The notes under the pieces are model-generated. The model was not told the origin of the DNA, ran no database searches, and worked only from the letters and a program-made list of their open reading frames with translations. The translations under genes were made by a program, and so were the position numbers. DNA of 64,000 bases from Oryzicola mucosus (GTDB taxonomy: Bacteria; Pseudomonadota; Alphaproteobacteria; Rhizobiales; Rhizobiaceae), in assembly GCF_014534685.1 (NCBI RefSeq), contig NZ_JACVVX010000001.1:248001-312000 (forward strand), written 5' to 3'. Below are positions 1 to 8,890 of the stretch, piece after piece. The number at the start of each line of letters is the position of its first letter. Position 1 is the first letter of the stretch.

Positions 1-510
1 GGCATGCGGCTCGGTCAGGTTCATGGTGCCGGTCCAGGTGCCGTCCACCATCTTGGGCAGCCATTTCGCCTTCTGTTCCTCGGTGCCATGCACCAAGAGG
101 GCGGCGATGGCGCCCTGGGTCAGGCCCGGATACATCATCAGCGCCATGTTGGCCGATGACATATATTCGCCGACCGCGACGTGAACGCTATAGGGAAGCC
201 CCTGCCCGCCAAACTCCTCGGGAACCGCGAGGCCCATCCAGCCGCCTTCGCGATATTGGTCGAATGCTTCCCGGAAGCCTTTCGGCGTCGTCACCGACCC
301 GTCGGGCGCACGCTTGCAGCCCTCGATATCGCCGACCCGGTTGAGCGGATGCATCACATTCTCGGACAGCTTGGCGCCTTCCTCGAGAATGGCTTCCAGC
401 ACATCCCCGCCCGCATCGGCGAAGCCCGGCAGATTGGCGTAACGGCCATAGCCCAGCACGTCGTTGAGAACGAACAGCGTATCCTGAACGGGCGCCTTGA
501 ATATGGGCAT
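1..510 (-). CDS. Acyl-CoA dehydrogenase, N-terminal part (cut by window edge)
   Basis: The first 170 codons are visible; the 3' part lies left of the window. The protein begins MPIFKAPVQDTLFVLNDVLG and contains GWMGLAVPEEFGGQGLP and YPGLTQGAIAALLVHGTEEQ, typical of the helical N-terminal domain of FAD-dependent acyl-CoA dehydrogenases. The opening resembles the long acyl-CoA dehydrogenase type with an extra N-terminal segment. The family oxidises acyl-CoA to enoyl-CoA, passing electrons to electron-transfer flavoprotein; the chain-length preference cannot be read here. The ATG at 510 follows a GGAGGAAACC ribosome site. A TTGACG -35, a 16-base spacer and a TATTTT -10 lie just upstream, with a palindromic operator over the -35 and spacer, so repression by the nearby MerR regulator is likely. 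Confidence 0.9.
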   Translation of the reverse strand, partial: MPIFKAPVQDTLFVLNDVLGYGRYANLPGFADAGGDVLEAILEEGAKLSENVMHPLNRVGDIEGCKRAPDGSVTTPKGFREAFDQYREGGWMGLAVPEEFGGQGLPYSVHVAVGEYMSSANMALMMYPGLTQGAIAALLVHGTEEQKAKWLPKMVDGTWTGTMNLTEPHA

Positions 511-576
511 GGTTTCCTCCGGGTGTTTTGCCTGCGGATGCGAAGCGACTGATGTCAGCCGTCCGGCTTCCTCTCA

Positions 577-604
577 AAAATATTGACGTTTGCGTAAACG
601 TCAA
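577..604 (-). promoter_or_regulatory. Promoter with overlapping LiuR-like operator for the acyl-CoA dehydrogenase
   Basis: On the minus strand TTGACG (604-599), a 16-base spacer and TATTTT (582-577) form a good sigma-70 type promoter. Bases 583-604 are a 22-base palindrome with 9-base arms TTGACGTTT/AAACGTCAA and a 4-base centre. It covers the -35 and the whole spacer, the usual place for a MerR-family regulator. Near-identical sites lie at 1965-1980 and 19621-19642. Confidence 0.75.
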
Positions 605-734
605 TACGCCAGAGCGTCATTTTTGCTGAAGAGGCGTTCTTGTCCGAGACACTTGTCCCGAGCATGCGGTGTTCATGGTATGGCATTGCAACGACCGCGC
701 CCTTCTCGGCCTCGCGCAGGACTGTCAGGATACG

Positions 735-1373
735 ATGAACAAGCCAATACTTTATGGCAGCGGCTACAGCGTCTATGTCCGCTCCGCTCGCCTTGTGCTG
801 ATCGAGAAGGAAATCGAATACGAGTTGGTGCCCATCGACATATTTGCGAAGGATCGACTGCCGAGCAACTATGTCGACCACCATCCCTTCGGTCGCATAC
901 CCGCCTTCGACGATGCGGGATTCCGCCTGTACGAGACCGGAGCTATCACGCGGTACATCGACGAAGCATTCCCTTCCAACCCGCTACAGCCGACGACCGC
1001 GCAAGAGCGCGCCCGCGTCAATCAGGTCATAAGCATCGCCGACAGCTATATCTATCCGCATCTCGTTTGGGGATTTTACGTCGAGCAGGTCTCCAACCCG
1101 CAACAGGGCAAGGCTACCGCCGAAGGAAAAATGGCAGAGGCGCGCATCGCCGCACCGATCTGTCTGAAGGCGCTTTCCGATCTGATGAATGGCAAGCCAT
1201 GGCTAGGCGGAACCAACCTGACGCTCGCCGACCTTCATGTCGCGCCGATGATCGACTACTTCCTCATGTCAGACGAAGCACACCGGCTGTTTGAGACCTT
1301 TCCCGATCTTGCATCGTGGTGGTCGCGTATGAGCCAACGCGCCAGCATGAAAATGACGAAACCTTCCAGCTAG
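735..1373 (+). CDS. Glutathione S-transferase family protein
   Basis: A 212-residue protein of normal GST length. The N-terminal thioredoxin-like domain (about 1-80) opens with NKPILYGSGYSVYVRSARL and includes HPFGRIPAFDDAGFRLYETGAI, holding the cis-proline (RIPAF) and the ET pair that binds the glutathione gamma-glutamyl group. The helical C-terminal domain contains WLGGTNLTLADLHVAPM, the N-capping and hydrophobic staple motif. It probably conjugates or reduces electrophiles with glutathione in the cytoplasm; the substrate is unknown. The ATG at 735 was chosen because the GST fold begins there and CAGGA lies just upstream; an in-frame ATG at 669 would add 22 residues without family character. 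It is divergent from the acyl-CoA dehydrogenase gene and could share the control region at 577-604. Confidence 0.88.
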   Translation: MNKPILYGSGYSVYVRSARLVLIEKEIEYELVPIDIFAKDRLPSNYVDHHPFGRIPAFDDAGFRLYETGAITRYIDEAFPSNPLQPTTAQERARVNQVISIADSYIYPHLVWGFYVEQVSNPQQGKATAEGKMAEARIAAPICLKALSDLMNGKPWLGGTNLTLADLHVAPMIDYFLMSDEAHRLFETFPDLASWWSRMSQRASMKMTKPSS

Positions 1374-1403
1374 GAAGGCTTCGTCAAGCTCGGAAAGCTC
1401 CGC

Positions 1404-1859
1404 TCAGTTCGCGGCGGCGGATTGCGGCGCGCGTTCTGCGAGCATGCGGCGCACGGAGGCTGCGGCGCCCGTGAGGTCGGCAATCGCGTCATCCAGCAGC
1501 GCACGCTGCTTGCCCAGGCGGACGAGTTGCTTCTCGGATTTTTCCAGCGCCATGCGCAGCTGCTTCACATTCGTCCCCGCCGGGTCGTAAAGATCGATCA
1601 TCTGCTTGACCTCGCGCAGCGAGAACCCGACCTTGCGGCCGAGCAGGATCAGCTTGAGGCGAACCTGGTCGCGACGCGTGTAGAGACGCGTGCTGCCTTC
1701 GCGGCGCGGATTCAGCAGGCCCTTGTCTTCGTAGAAGCGCAGCGCCCGCAAAGTGACACCGAAATTCCGGGCCATTTCGCCGATACGCATGAAGTCTTCG
1801 ACAGGCAATTCGCGACCATGGGCCGCTGTCTCTGCGACAAACATCTGTTGGGTCATCAT
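1404..1859 (-). CDS. MerR-family transcriptional regulator, LiuR-like
   Basis: A 151-residue protein. An N-terminal winged helix-turn-helix (about 23-90) reads MRIGEMARNFGVTLRALRFYEDKGLL, then the wing TRLYTRRDQVRLKLI. A coiled-coil dimerisation helix follows (about 95-140). There is no cysteine metal-binding signature, so it is not a metal or redox sensor of the MerR/SoxR kind; the short effector-free form fits LiuR-type regulators of acyl-CoA and branched-chain amino acid catabolism. Its own upstream region carries the palindrome CTTACGT-TT-ACGTAAG at 1965-1980, and close relatives of that site precede the acyl-CoA dehydrogenase and the nitronate monooxygenase, suggesting autoregulation plus control of those genes. 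The LiuR-like label is inference from fold, operator and neighbours. Confidence 0.85.
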   Translation of the reverse strand: MMTQQMFVAETAAHGRELPVEDFMRIGEMARNFGVTLRALRFYEDKGLLNPRREGSTRLYTRRDQVRLKLILLGRKVGFSLREVKQMIDLYDPAGTNVKQLRMALEKSEKQLVRLGKQRALLDDAIADLTGAAASVRRMLAERAPQSAAAN

Positions 1860-1964
1860 CTACTTTCCCCGGCTCGCGCGTCACGACTTGGGACTGCGCC
1901 ACACGGCAGCGTCGGGGTTACGCTGTCGTCGATTGGTTTCACATATCAGAACAAAAGAGAGTAT

Positions 1965-1980
1965 CTTACGTTTACGTAAG
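1965..1980. promoter_or_regulatory. LiuR-like palindromic operator upstream of merR
   Basis: A perfect 16-base inverted repeat, CTTACGT-TT-ACGTAAG, lies 105 bases upstream of the merR start. Its core matches the palindromes at 583-604 and 19621-19642. The likely role is autoregulation. The 279 bases between merR and the STAS gene show no other clear feature. Confidence 0.65.
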
Positions 1981-2138
1981 GATATAGTCGTCTTTCGTTT
2001 CTGGTTCAAGATGGTTTCTGATCGTGTCGAGTAGCGCAAGCATGCGACAGATACTATTCTGGATGCGACGTAGGCCCTTCAAAAAACGTCCCCACTTCCG
2101 CTGCGTAGAGACATGAGCCCGGAGATGGACAGGCCTCC

Positions 2139-2441
2139 TCAAACGATCATGAAGACCGAGGAAAAGCCGGAGATATCGAACACTTCGCGCACATTGGCGT
2201 GAAGATTCGACAACGACAGCTTACGTCCCGAGGCGTTCGCCTTTTTGGCGGCAACGGTCAGCGCACGGAGGCCTGAACTCGCGACATAATGAACGCCTGA
2301 CATATCGACCACGATATCCGAAGAAGCCTTGCCGATGAGATCGAGCATGAAGTCCTCGAAGACTTTCGCGCTGGTCACATCCAGCCGGCCGTCGAGATGA
2401 ACCACGGTGCGGTCGGCGACCTGCCGCGAAGTGATGTCCAT
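2139..2441 (-). CDS. STAS-domain anti-sigma factor antagonist-like protein
   Basis: A 100-residue single STAS domain. HLDGRLDVTSAKVFEDF forms the first strand-helix unit, and DMSGVHYVASSGLRAL (about 46-61) is the conserved phosphorylation loop, with Ser55/Ser56 where SpoIIAA-type antagonists are phosphorylated. Such proteins switch partners by binding an anti-sigma kinase or similar target when unphosphorylated. The start codon overlaps the upstream gene's stop as TAATG, so the two are translationally coupled and probably work as a pair. No sigma factor or classical RsbW-type kinase is seen nearby; the partner may be the degenerate ATPase-like C-terminus of the upstream protein. Confidence 0.88.
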   Translation of the reverse strand: MDITSRQVADRTVVHLDGRLDVTSAKVFEDFMLDLIGKASSDIVVDMSGVHYVASSGLRALTVAAKKANASGRKLSLSNLHANVREVFDISGFSSVFMIV

Positions 2442-4144
2442 TATCCTGCCTCTTGTTCATCCAAACGGCGCCGATCGGCGCTTCGACCGGTCTGCGCCGC
2501 AAGCGGAAAACCGATCACGATCTTGTCGGCCTCGACCGCGAACTGCCCGCCGATCTGTTCCATGGCGCGTTCATAAAGCCTCGCGCGGATGAGCGGAAAC
2601 CCCTTTCCGTTGCCGTCGGCCGCGATATGCAGGGTTATCCTGCCGCCTTGCTCCGCCATATCGATGGCGATGGCCTTCGCGGCACTTCTGGATGCCAGCG
2701 TCTCCAGCGTCGACAGAAGGATATTCTGGAACCGCGCACCATCGGTCACCACCTCGCCGGCGAAAGGCGCGTCGTCCTGGCCGCCGCTGATCTCGATCGC
2801 GCAGCCGCGCAGAACCGACCCGGATGACAGGTTGATCACCAGAAGCCGGCGGAACTCGTCCGCGTCGTCGCTGGCGGCCAGAAAATCCTCGGCACTGACC
2901 GGCAGGGCCTGCTCACGACGAACGAGATTGCCGACAAGCTCAAACAATGCGACGCGCTCCATATTGGCCTGGAAGGTCAGGCCGCGGATGGTCTGCAGGA
3001 AGGCATCGATCAGATGTTCGGCGCGGGAGGCGAGCGAGTGCATGCTGCTCTCGGTATCGGTCAGCACACGACGGAGGCGTCCCATCGTGCCGGCCGCCTT
3101 CATCGCTACAGAAAGCTCTGGCTGTCCGCCTTGTGCGAAGGAGCGGCAGAATTGCCGAAACTCGGCGATCTGGGTCTCGACATCGTCGACATCCAGCAGC
3201 TTCGCCAGCCGCTCGGCTTCCTGCTGCTCCTCGAGATTCTCAAGATGAAGTGCGACGAGCATCAGGCGTGCGCCGATCAGCGTGAAAATGCGCTCGATCT
3301 CCTGCAGCAATTCGACCGCGAACTGCCGGAGCAGCGTGATGCGATCCTCATCCATCTCGGCAATGCCGTTCAGTGTCGACAGCTGCTTTTCCGTGGCGGC
3401 CAGCGCGCTGAGTGCCGCGGTCCCCGTCAGGGCATTGCCATGTCCGAGCCAGCAGGTGGCGATGTCGTGCCGCTCGATGAGATGGCGGATCAGCCTTGTG
3501 GAATAGAGCAAGCCGTCGCCGCTCCAGCCCGACAGACCGGCGAGACCGGGACTGGCGCCGAAGGTCACGTCGCCGATGATGAGGTGTCGGCCGATCCGGA
3601 AGGTACAGCTGCAGGTCGAATGGCCCGGTGTGGCATAGATCTCGATCTCGTGTCCGTCATGCAGCGGAAACAGCTCGACCTGCACCAACGCCCCGTCAGG
3701 CCCATCGCGCCATTCCCGGCGCAGGCCCGGCGCCGGATCGGCATCGAACAGGACGGCATCGACCGGCAAATCCGGCAGGACGACGTCGCGATAAAGGATC
3801 GCAAGCGTGTGGTGACGGTCCTTTTCCCGGAGAGCCAAAGCGCCTGCGGCGTGGAGGATGGTCGTCGGGCGTTCGCTTCCCGTGACCAGCCGCTCCACCG
3901 CGCCGAAATGGTCGAAATGCGCATGCGTCAGAAACAATATCGTCCGACGCGGAGTTTGCGCCAGCACATCGGCTATCTCAGCATTGAGGGCGTCGATCTG
4001 CGCGGCACTCGCTCCGGGATCGAAGACAAGGAGCTGGCTGGGAGTCCGCACAAGATAGGCATTTGAATTGGTGATCGACGGTTTGTTGATGATGGCGAAG
4101 ATGTCCGCCCCTTCCACGCCGTCGACCGGCAGCCATTCCGCCAT
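2441..4144 (-). CDS. MBL-fold metallohydrolase fused to a helical region and degenerate ATPase-like domain
   Basis: A 567-residue multidomain protein. Residues about 10-245 are a metallo-beta-lactamase fold with a complete di-metal ligand set: THAHFDH (His74, His76, Asp78, His79), His175 in ATPGHS, Asp192 in GDVTFG and His235 in GHGN. Residues about 260-410 are predicted helical and could act as a dimerisation or signalling stalk. Residues about 440-550 resemble a worn GHKL/histidine-kinase ATPase: an LLSTLETLASRS stretch where the N-box should be (no Asn), ADGNGKGF like a G1 box, and a final IGGQFAVEADKIVIGFPL. No signal peptide is present. It overlaps the STAS gene by one base (TAATG). A metal-centre sensor acting on the STAS partner is inferred; the hydrolase domain could also be an independent enzyme. 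Confidence 0.75.
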   Translation of the reverse strand: MAEWLPVDGVEGADIFAIINKPSITNSNAYLVRTPSQLLVFDPGASAAQIDALNAEIADVLAQTPRRTILFLTHAHFDHFGAVERLVTGSERPTTILHAAGALALREKDRHHTLAILYRDVVLPDLPVDAVLFDADPAPGLRREWRDGPDGALVQVELFPLHDGHEIEIYATPGHSTCSCTFRIGRHLIIGDVTFGASPGLAGLSGWSGDGLLYSTRLIRHLIERHDIATCWLGHGNALTGTAALSALAATEKQLSTLNGIAEMDEDRITLLRQFAVELLQEIERIFTLIGARLMLVALHLENLEEQQEAERLAKLLDVDDVETQIAEFRQFCRSFAQGGQPELSVAMKAAGTMGRLRRVLTDTESSMHSLASRAEHLIDAFLQTIRGLTFQANMERVALFELVGNLVRREQALPVSAEDFLAASDDADEFRRLLVINLSSGSVLRGCAIEISGGQDDAPFAGEVVTDGARFQNILLSTLETLASRSAAKAIAIDMAEQGGRITLHIAADGNGKGFPLIRARLYERAMEQIGGQFAVEADKIVIGFPLAAQTGRSADRRRLDEQEAG

Positions 4145-4494
4145 GAAGTCCCGCCCTGTGTCTCGCGCCGTCGCGCAGCTTTCGGGGACCCTAGCGATTG
4201 AGGCTACCGCGTCAATCGTGACGCCGGCTGCCGCTGCGGCACGTCCTGAGAGAAGACCCGATCCGCATGACTTTCTTAAGCTTGGTTAACATCTTGTTTA
4301 CCACGTTGGGCGAAAGGTGGGTTCGTCGGCATATCGTGATCATCAGGTAGTGATTTGTTCACGGTTTCAAGCGGCGGGCGCGAGCCCCGGAAACTCCAAT
4401 TTCCACCAGGGTCATTCGCTTGACCGCCGCCGCCCAGACAAAAAAATGGAAGACGTCCGGCCACGGGCCGGTCAATCTGGGAGACGGGCGTTCG
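4145..4494. other. Divergent intergenic region between the MBL gene and podJ
   Basis: 350 bases with no credible gene. An A/T-rich patch at about 4271-4303 holds TTAA (4276-4279), six bases, then TTAAC (4286-4290), followed by GTTTACCAC. This resembles the CtrA site TTAA-N7-TTAAC but has a six-base spacer. Promoters for both flanking genes must lie here or in the 5' end of podJ. Confidence 0.4.
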
Positions 4495-7400
4495 ATGGAC
4501 AACAAGAAATCCTATCTCGATTCCGTGAATGCCGGCCGCCCGCGCCGGGCCTACGCTTCGCCGGAGCAGCTCGACCGCTTGCTGGAAGCGACCGGAAAAA
4601 ATCAGGCCGGCGAGGCCCAAACCCCGGCAGATTCCTACCAGATCATCGCGCGCGAAATCGAACGGCTTCGCGGACAGGAGGCCGGCCTGGTCTCCATCGG
4701 CAAGATCGCGGGCGAGTTGTCGGGCATGCGGGAAGAACTCAACACCCAGGTGCGCGCCGACCTCAGCCGCGAGTTCGAACAGCTGCGCCAAGACATCGAG
4801 ACACGCTATGTGGTGAACGACCACGGCAAGGGCGCGCATGAACTCGCCACCGAGTTCGAACGGCTGTCCGCTTCGATCCGGACGCTCGCCGACAAGAGCG
4901 ACGACCGCCACATCAACCTGCTGCGGCTGGAGCTGGAGCAGGTGCGCTCGATGCTGGAAGGCGTCGCCCGCGAGGAGAGCGTCAAGGCCCTGGACAAGCG
5001 GGTCGACCGGTTTGCCGAGAGCGGAATGCCGACCGTTTCGGGAGAGCCTGCGAGCATCACCAACCTTGTCGGCAAGCTTGAGCATATCCATGCCGCCGTC
5101 GGCGACCTTCCGCGCTCGGCTGCGCTGCAGTCGGTCGAGGAAAAGGTGAAGACGCTGGCAACGGCACTGGACGGCTTCGTGCGCCAGCAAGGCGCCCAGA
5201 ACGAAGACACGCGCCAGCTCATCGCCGAAAGGCTCGACGAAATCTCCCGCGCCATCGCGGCGTCGTCAACCGCCGGCAACAAGCCTGGGATCAACGCCGA
5301 CGCGATGCTGCGGCTGGAAACGCATATTCTGGCGCTCGCCGCGCAGATCGAGGACATGGTCAGAAACAACGGCGATACCGGCCTGGGCGAGCAGTTGGAA
5401 GCGCTTTCGGCACGGGTGGACGACATATCGGCGCGCGCCGACCTGCCGGCAGAAGCCTTCGAAAGACTCAGCCAGCAAATCGCCAGGGTTGCCGACCGCG
5501 TCGATACGCTTCCCGATGCAGAGCGGATGGAGGAGCGTCTGGCCGACATCGCCCAAAGGCTGGACAAGTCTTCGGCTGATATGGTCGAGCTCGATGCCGA
5601 ACTGATCCGCAGCCTGGAAGTCCAGGTCGCGGAGCTCAACCAGCACCTGCTCAACCCCGGCGCCATGCTGCCGGATATGAGCGACTTCCGTCCGCGTCTC
5701 GAAGAGGTCGAGAAATCCGTCGCAACCCAGCATCAGGCGGTTCTGGAAGCGGCGCGTCAGGCGGCGGAACACGCTGTCGCATCTCTGTCCGCCTCGCAGA
5801 GCGATGCGGTGGCCGCCGCCGGGCTTGCCGATGATCTCAAGGCGCTTGAAGCGCTCACCCGCCGCTCCGAAGAGCGCAGCATCCGCACCTTCGAGGCTAT
5901 CCAGCAGACGCTGATGAAAATCGCCGAACGGCTAGGCGCACTCGACGATACCGCTCCAAGCGTTGCCGAACCCGCTGTCGCCATCGCGCCCAAGCTGTCG
6001 GTAGAGCAAGCGCCTTCGATGGACATCACAGCCGAGCCGGAGCTGCTCGGCGCGACCGCGCCATCTCACGAAGCGCCTCAGGTGCCCGTGGCGGACGTCG
6101 AACCCGAGGCCGTCAAGCCGGCCAAGAGGTCAATGCTGGGCGGCTTCACGCTGGCTCTCAAGGGCAAGACCAAAGCCGAACCTGTCGGCCTGCCAGTGGA
6201 AGAAGTCGCGGCAACCGTCCACGAGGCGTCGATGGACGCACCGGAACAGGCCTTGTCGCCGGACGAGCCGCTCGACCCCAAACTAGCGAACATGCCGATG
6301 GAACCAGGCTCCGGCGCGCCGGACCTGAATGCCATCCTCAAGCGCATGCGCGACGAGCGCGAAAAGCTGTCCGCGCCGGGCGAGGCCGAAACCGCTCGCG
6401 CCGACATCATCGCCGCCGCGCGCCGCGCTGCACAGGTTGCCGCGACCGAAGCCGCAGCACTCGACGGCAGTTCGGAAAGCAAGGCGCCGATGAAGGCGCT
6501 TGGCGATCTGGTCAAGACACGCCGCAAGCCGATCCTGATGGCAGCAGGCGCCGTCATTCTCGCACTGGCGGCACTCCAGATCGGCGTGTCGATGAAGAAG
6601 GATGCCCTCACCGCCGCCGATGTGGCCACGCCTGCCGCCGTGGAGGAACCGCTGCAAACCGTTGCTCATCGGCCCAAGCCAGCAGAGGTTGCCCCACCCA
6701 CCCGGACGCAGCCGACCGAGACCATCGACCAGCCACGGCACGACGAAGCCCAGAGCGAAAAGGCCGAGCGGGCTCAGCCCCAGGAGGCGGTCCCAACAGC
6801 GGCCGAACCAGAGCCGAAGCAGGAAGCGCCGGCATTGGCGGCGGCACCGGCAAAGCCCGTTGCCGCGCCTGCGGAGACAGCGCCCGCCATGCCGCAAGAG
6901 CAAACCTCTCCCGACATCACCGGCTCCATTCCGGCAGACTTGGACAGCCGGTTCGGCGAGGTGCCATCGGCGGCGCTGAAGCCGCAGCCCGTCGGCGCGC
7001 CCGCGCTGCAGGAGGCCGCGCAGAAGGACGATCCCAAGGCAATGTTCGAAGTGGGCGCCCTCTATGCCGAAGGCCGCGGCGTCAAGCAGGATCTGAAGGC
7101 CGCGGCCTATTTCTACGAGCAGGCGGCCAATCTCGGCCTCGCACCGGCGCAGTACCGCATCGGCAACATGTTCGAGAAGGGCGCTGGCGTCGACCGGGAT
7201 CTGGCCAAGGCAAAGACCTGGTACCAGCTTGCCGCAGCGCAGGGCAACGCAAGCGCCATGCACAATCTGGCCGTACTCTTCGCCATGGGCGCGGACGGAA
7301 CGCCCGACAACGACTCTGCCGGGCGCTGGTTTCAAGCCGCTGCGGAACTTGGCGTCAAGGACAGCCAGTTCAATCTCGGCATCCTGACCGCCAAGGGCGT

Positions 7401-7821
7401 CGGCATGCGGCGCGACCTCGAAGAATCCTACAAATGGTTCGCGCTGGTTGCCCTCGAAGGCGACCAAGATGCGGCGGCCAAGCGCGACGAGGTGGCAAAG
7501 TCGCTGACCCCAGAGCAGTTGGAACGCGCAAAGGCCACCACCGCGCTCTGGAAGCCTCGTCTGCTCGATCCCACAGCCAATGTGGTCGATGTACCGGTCA
7601 CATGGCAGGACAAGGCTCCGGCATCATCGACCGACATGACCAAGGCGGTCGAGACCATCCAGGCCCTGCTCAACCAGCGCGGCTACGATGCGGGCAAGCC
7701 GGACGGCCGAATGGGCGAGAAGACGCGCACCGCCATCCGGGCCTTCCAGAAGGACAACGCCCTATCGGCCACCGGCACGGTCGACGAGCCTCTGGTAGAG
7801 GCGCTTCTCGCGCGGAATTGA
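4495..7821 (+). CDS. podJ: PodJ-like polar localisation factor (coiled coil, TM, Sel1 repeats, peptidoglycan-binding)
   Basis: A 1108-residue protein with PodJ architecture. The long cytoplasmic N-terminal part (about 1-520) is rich in heptad-like coiled coil, followed by a Pro/Ala/Glu-rich linker. One transmembrane helix (about 678-700, PILMAAGAVILALAALQIGV) leads to a periplasmic part with a second Pro/Ala-rich linker. About four Sel1-like repeats (840-995) contain AMFEVGALYAEGRGVKQD and AQYRIGNMFEKGAGVDRD. A C-terminal peptidoglycan-binding domain (about 1048-1107) has the pattern GYDAGKPDGRMGEKTRTAI. In Caulobacter and Agrobacterium PodJ organises pole identity and growth-pole transitions. 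The ATG at 4495 follows GGGAG; an in-frame ATG at 4420 would add 25 unlikely residues. Confidence 0.85.
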   Translation: MDNKKSYLDSVNAGRPRRAYASPEQLDRLLEATGKNQAGEAQTPADSYQIIAREIERLRGQEAGLVSIGKIAGELSGMREELNTQVRADLSREFEQLRQDIETRYVVNDHGKGAHELATEFERLSASIRTLADKSDDRHINLLRLELEQVRSMLEGVAREESVKALDKRVDRFAESGMPTVSGEPASITNLVGKLEHIHAAVGDLPRSAALQSVEEKVKTLATALDGFVRQQGAQNEDTRQLIAERLDEISRAIAASSTAGNKPGINADAMLRLETHILALAAQIEDMVRNNGDTGLGEQLEALSARVDDISARADLPAEAFERLSQQIARVADRVDTLPDAERMEERLADIAQRLDKSSADMVELDAELIRSLEVQVAELNQHLLNPGAMLPDMSDFRPRLEEVEKSVATQHQAVLEAARQAAEHAVASLSASQSDAVAAAGLADDLKALEALTRRSEERSIRTFEAIQQTLMKIAERLGALDDTAPSVAEPAVAIAPKLSVEQAPSMDITAEPELLGATAPSHEAPQVPVADVEPEAVKPAKRSMLGGFTLALKGKTKAEPVGLPVEEVAATVHEASMDAPEQALSPDEPLDPKLANMPMEPGSGAPDLNAILKRMRDEREKLSAPGEAETARADIIAAARRAAQVAATEAAALDGSSESKAPMKALGDLVKTRRKPILMAAGAVILALAALQIGVSMKKDALTAADVATPAAVEEPLQTVAHRPKPAEVAPPTRTQPTETIDQPRHDEAQSEKAERAQPQEAVPTAAEPEPKQEAPALAAAPAKPVAAPAETAPAMPQEQTSPDITGSIPADLDSRFGEVPSAALKPQPVGAPALQEAAQKDDPKAMFEVGALYAEGRGVKQDLKAAAYFYEQAANLGLAPAQYRIGNMFEKGAGVDRDLAKAKTWYQLAAAQGNASAMHNLAVLFAMGADGTPDNDSAGRWFQAAAELGVKDSQFNLGILTAKGVGMRRDLEESYKWFALVALEGDQDAAAKRDEVAKSLTPEQLERAKATTALWKPRLLDPTANVVDVPVTWQDKAPASSTDMTKAVETIQALLNQRGYDAGKPDGRMGEKTRTAIRAFQKDNALSATGTVDEPLVEALLARN

Positions 7822-7963
7822 ATCTGACACCGTTAACCGGTTGAGATTGTTTTCGGCCTAGGATACGGCGAAGGTAGGCTTCGCCGCATTCTCGTCTCAA
7901 CTGACGATTAGGCGACGGTGTCCTTTTCGACACGCAGCGCAGTCAGTAAGATCGGGCCGCAGG

Positions 7964-8890
7964 GTGGGAATTTATCTTCCGATCGCAGAAATGTCGGTCA
8001 ACGTGTTCGTGCTTCTGGCGATGGGGGCGGCGGTCGGCTTTTTGTCCGGCATGTTCGGCGTCGGCGGCGGCTTCCTGATCACGCCACTCCTGATCTTCTA
8101 CAACATCCCGCCCGCAATCGCGGTCGCCACCGGCGCCAACCAGGTCATCGCCTCGTCGTTTTCCGGCGCATTGGCGCATCTCAAGCGAAAGACCATCGAT
8201 TTCAAGCTCGGCTCGATGCTGCTTGTCGGCGGCATCGTCGGCTCGACCGCCGGCGCCGTCGTCTTTGCGTTGTTGCGCCGCGTCGGCCAGCTCGACCTGT
8301 TCATTTCGCTGCTCTATGTCGGCCTGCTCGGCGCGGTGGGAGGACTGATGCTGATCGAAAGCGTCAACGCAATCCGCGCGTCGCGTTCGACCGCAGCCCC
8401 CACACTGAAGAAATCGGGCCAGCACAACTGGATCCACAGGCTGCCGTTCAAGATGCGGTTCCGCGCCTCGAAGCTCTTCGTCAGCGTCATTCCGGTGCTG
8501 GGCATCGGCGCCGGCATCGGCTTCCTCTCCGCCATCATGGGCGTTGGCGGCGGCTTCATCATGATTCCGGCGCTGATCTATCTTTTGAAGGTGCCGACGA
8601 ATGTCGTCGTCGGCACCTCGCTGTTCCAGATCATCGTGGTTTCGGCCTACACCACCATGATCCATGCGACGACCAACCAGACGGTCGACATCTTCCTCGC
8701 CCTCGTCCTGATGGTCGGTGGCGTGGCCGGCGCTCAATATGGCGCCAAGGCGGGCCAGAAGCTGCGCGGCGAACAGTTGCGGGCGCTGCTGGCGCTGCTT
8801 GTTCTGGCTGTGGCGCTGCGGCTGGGCTTCGACCTGTTCGTGCGGCCGAACAGCCTCTACTCGCTCACCAGCCTGGGCGGGCTGATGTGA
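7964..8890 (+). CDS. TauE/SafE-family membrane transporter
   Basis: A 308-residue polytopic inner-membrane protein with about eight hydrophobic segments. The two family hallmark repeats are present: GFLSGMFGVGGGFLITPLL near the N-terminus and GFLSAIMGVGGGFIMIPAL in the middle, showing the internal duplication of TauE/SafE exporters. The family exports sulfite, sulfoacetate and other organosulfur anions; the substrate here is unknown. The GTG at 7964 gives the N-terminus MGIYLPIAEMSVN, which fits rhizobial relatives better than the internal ATG at 7991, although the ribosome site is poor. The stop overlaps the next start (TGATG), so the downstream TIGR02186 protein is translationally coupled and probably a functional partner. 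Confidence 0.9.
   Translation: MGIYLPIAEMSVNVFVLLAMGAAVGFLSGMFGVGGGFLITPLLIFYNIPPAIAVATGANQVIASSFSGALAHLKRKTIDFKLGSMLLVGGIVGSTAGAVVFALLRRVGQLDLFISLLYVGLLGAVGGLMLIESVNAIRASRSTAAPTLKKSGQHNWIHRLPFKMRFRASKLFVSVIPVLGIGAGIGFLSAIMGVGGGFIMIPALIYLLKVPTNVVVGTSLFQIIVVSAYTTMIHATTNQTVDIFLALVLMVGGVAGAQYGAKAGQKLRGEQLRALLALLVLAVALRLGFDLFVRPNSLYSLTSLGGLM

Noticed and set aside
7918-8889. In-frame upstream extension of the TIGR02186 gene
   Set aside because: It overlaps the whole TauE gene in another frame and lacks a protein-like pattern; the true start with signal peptide is at 8890.
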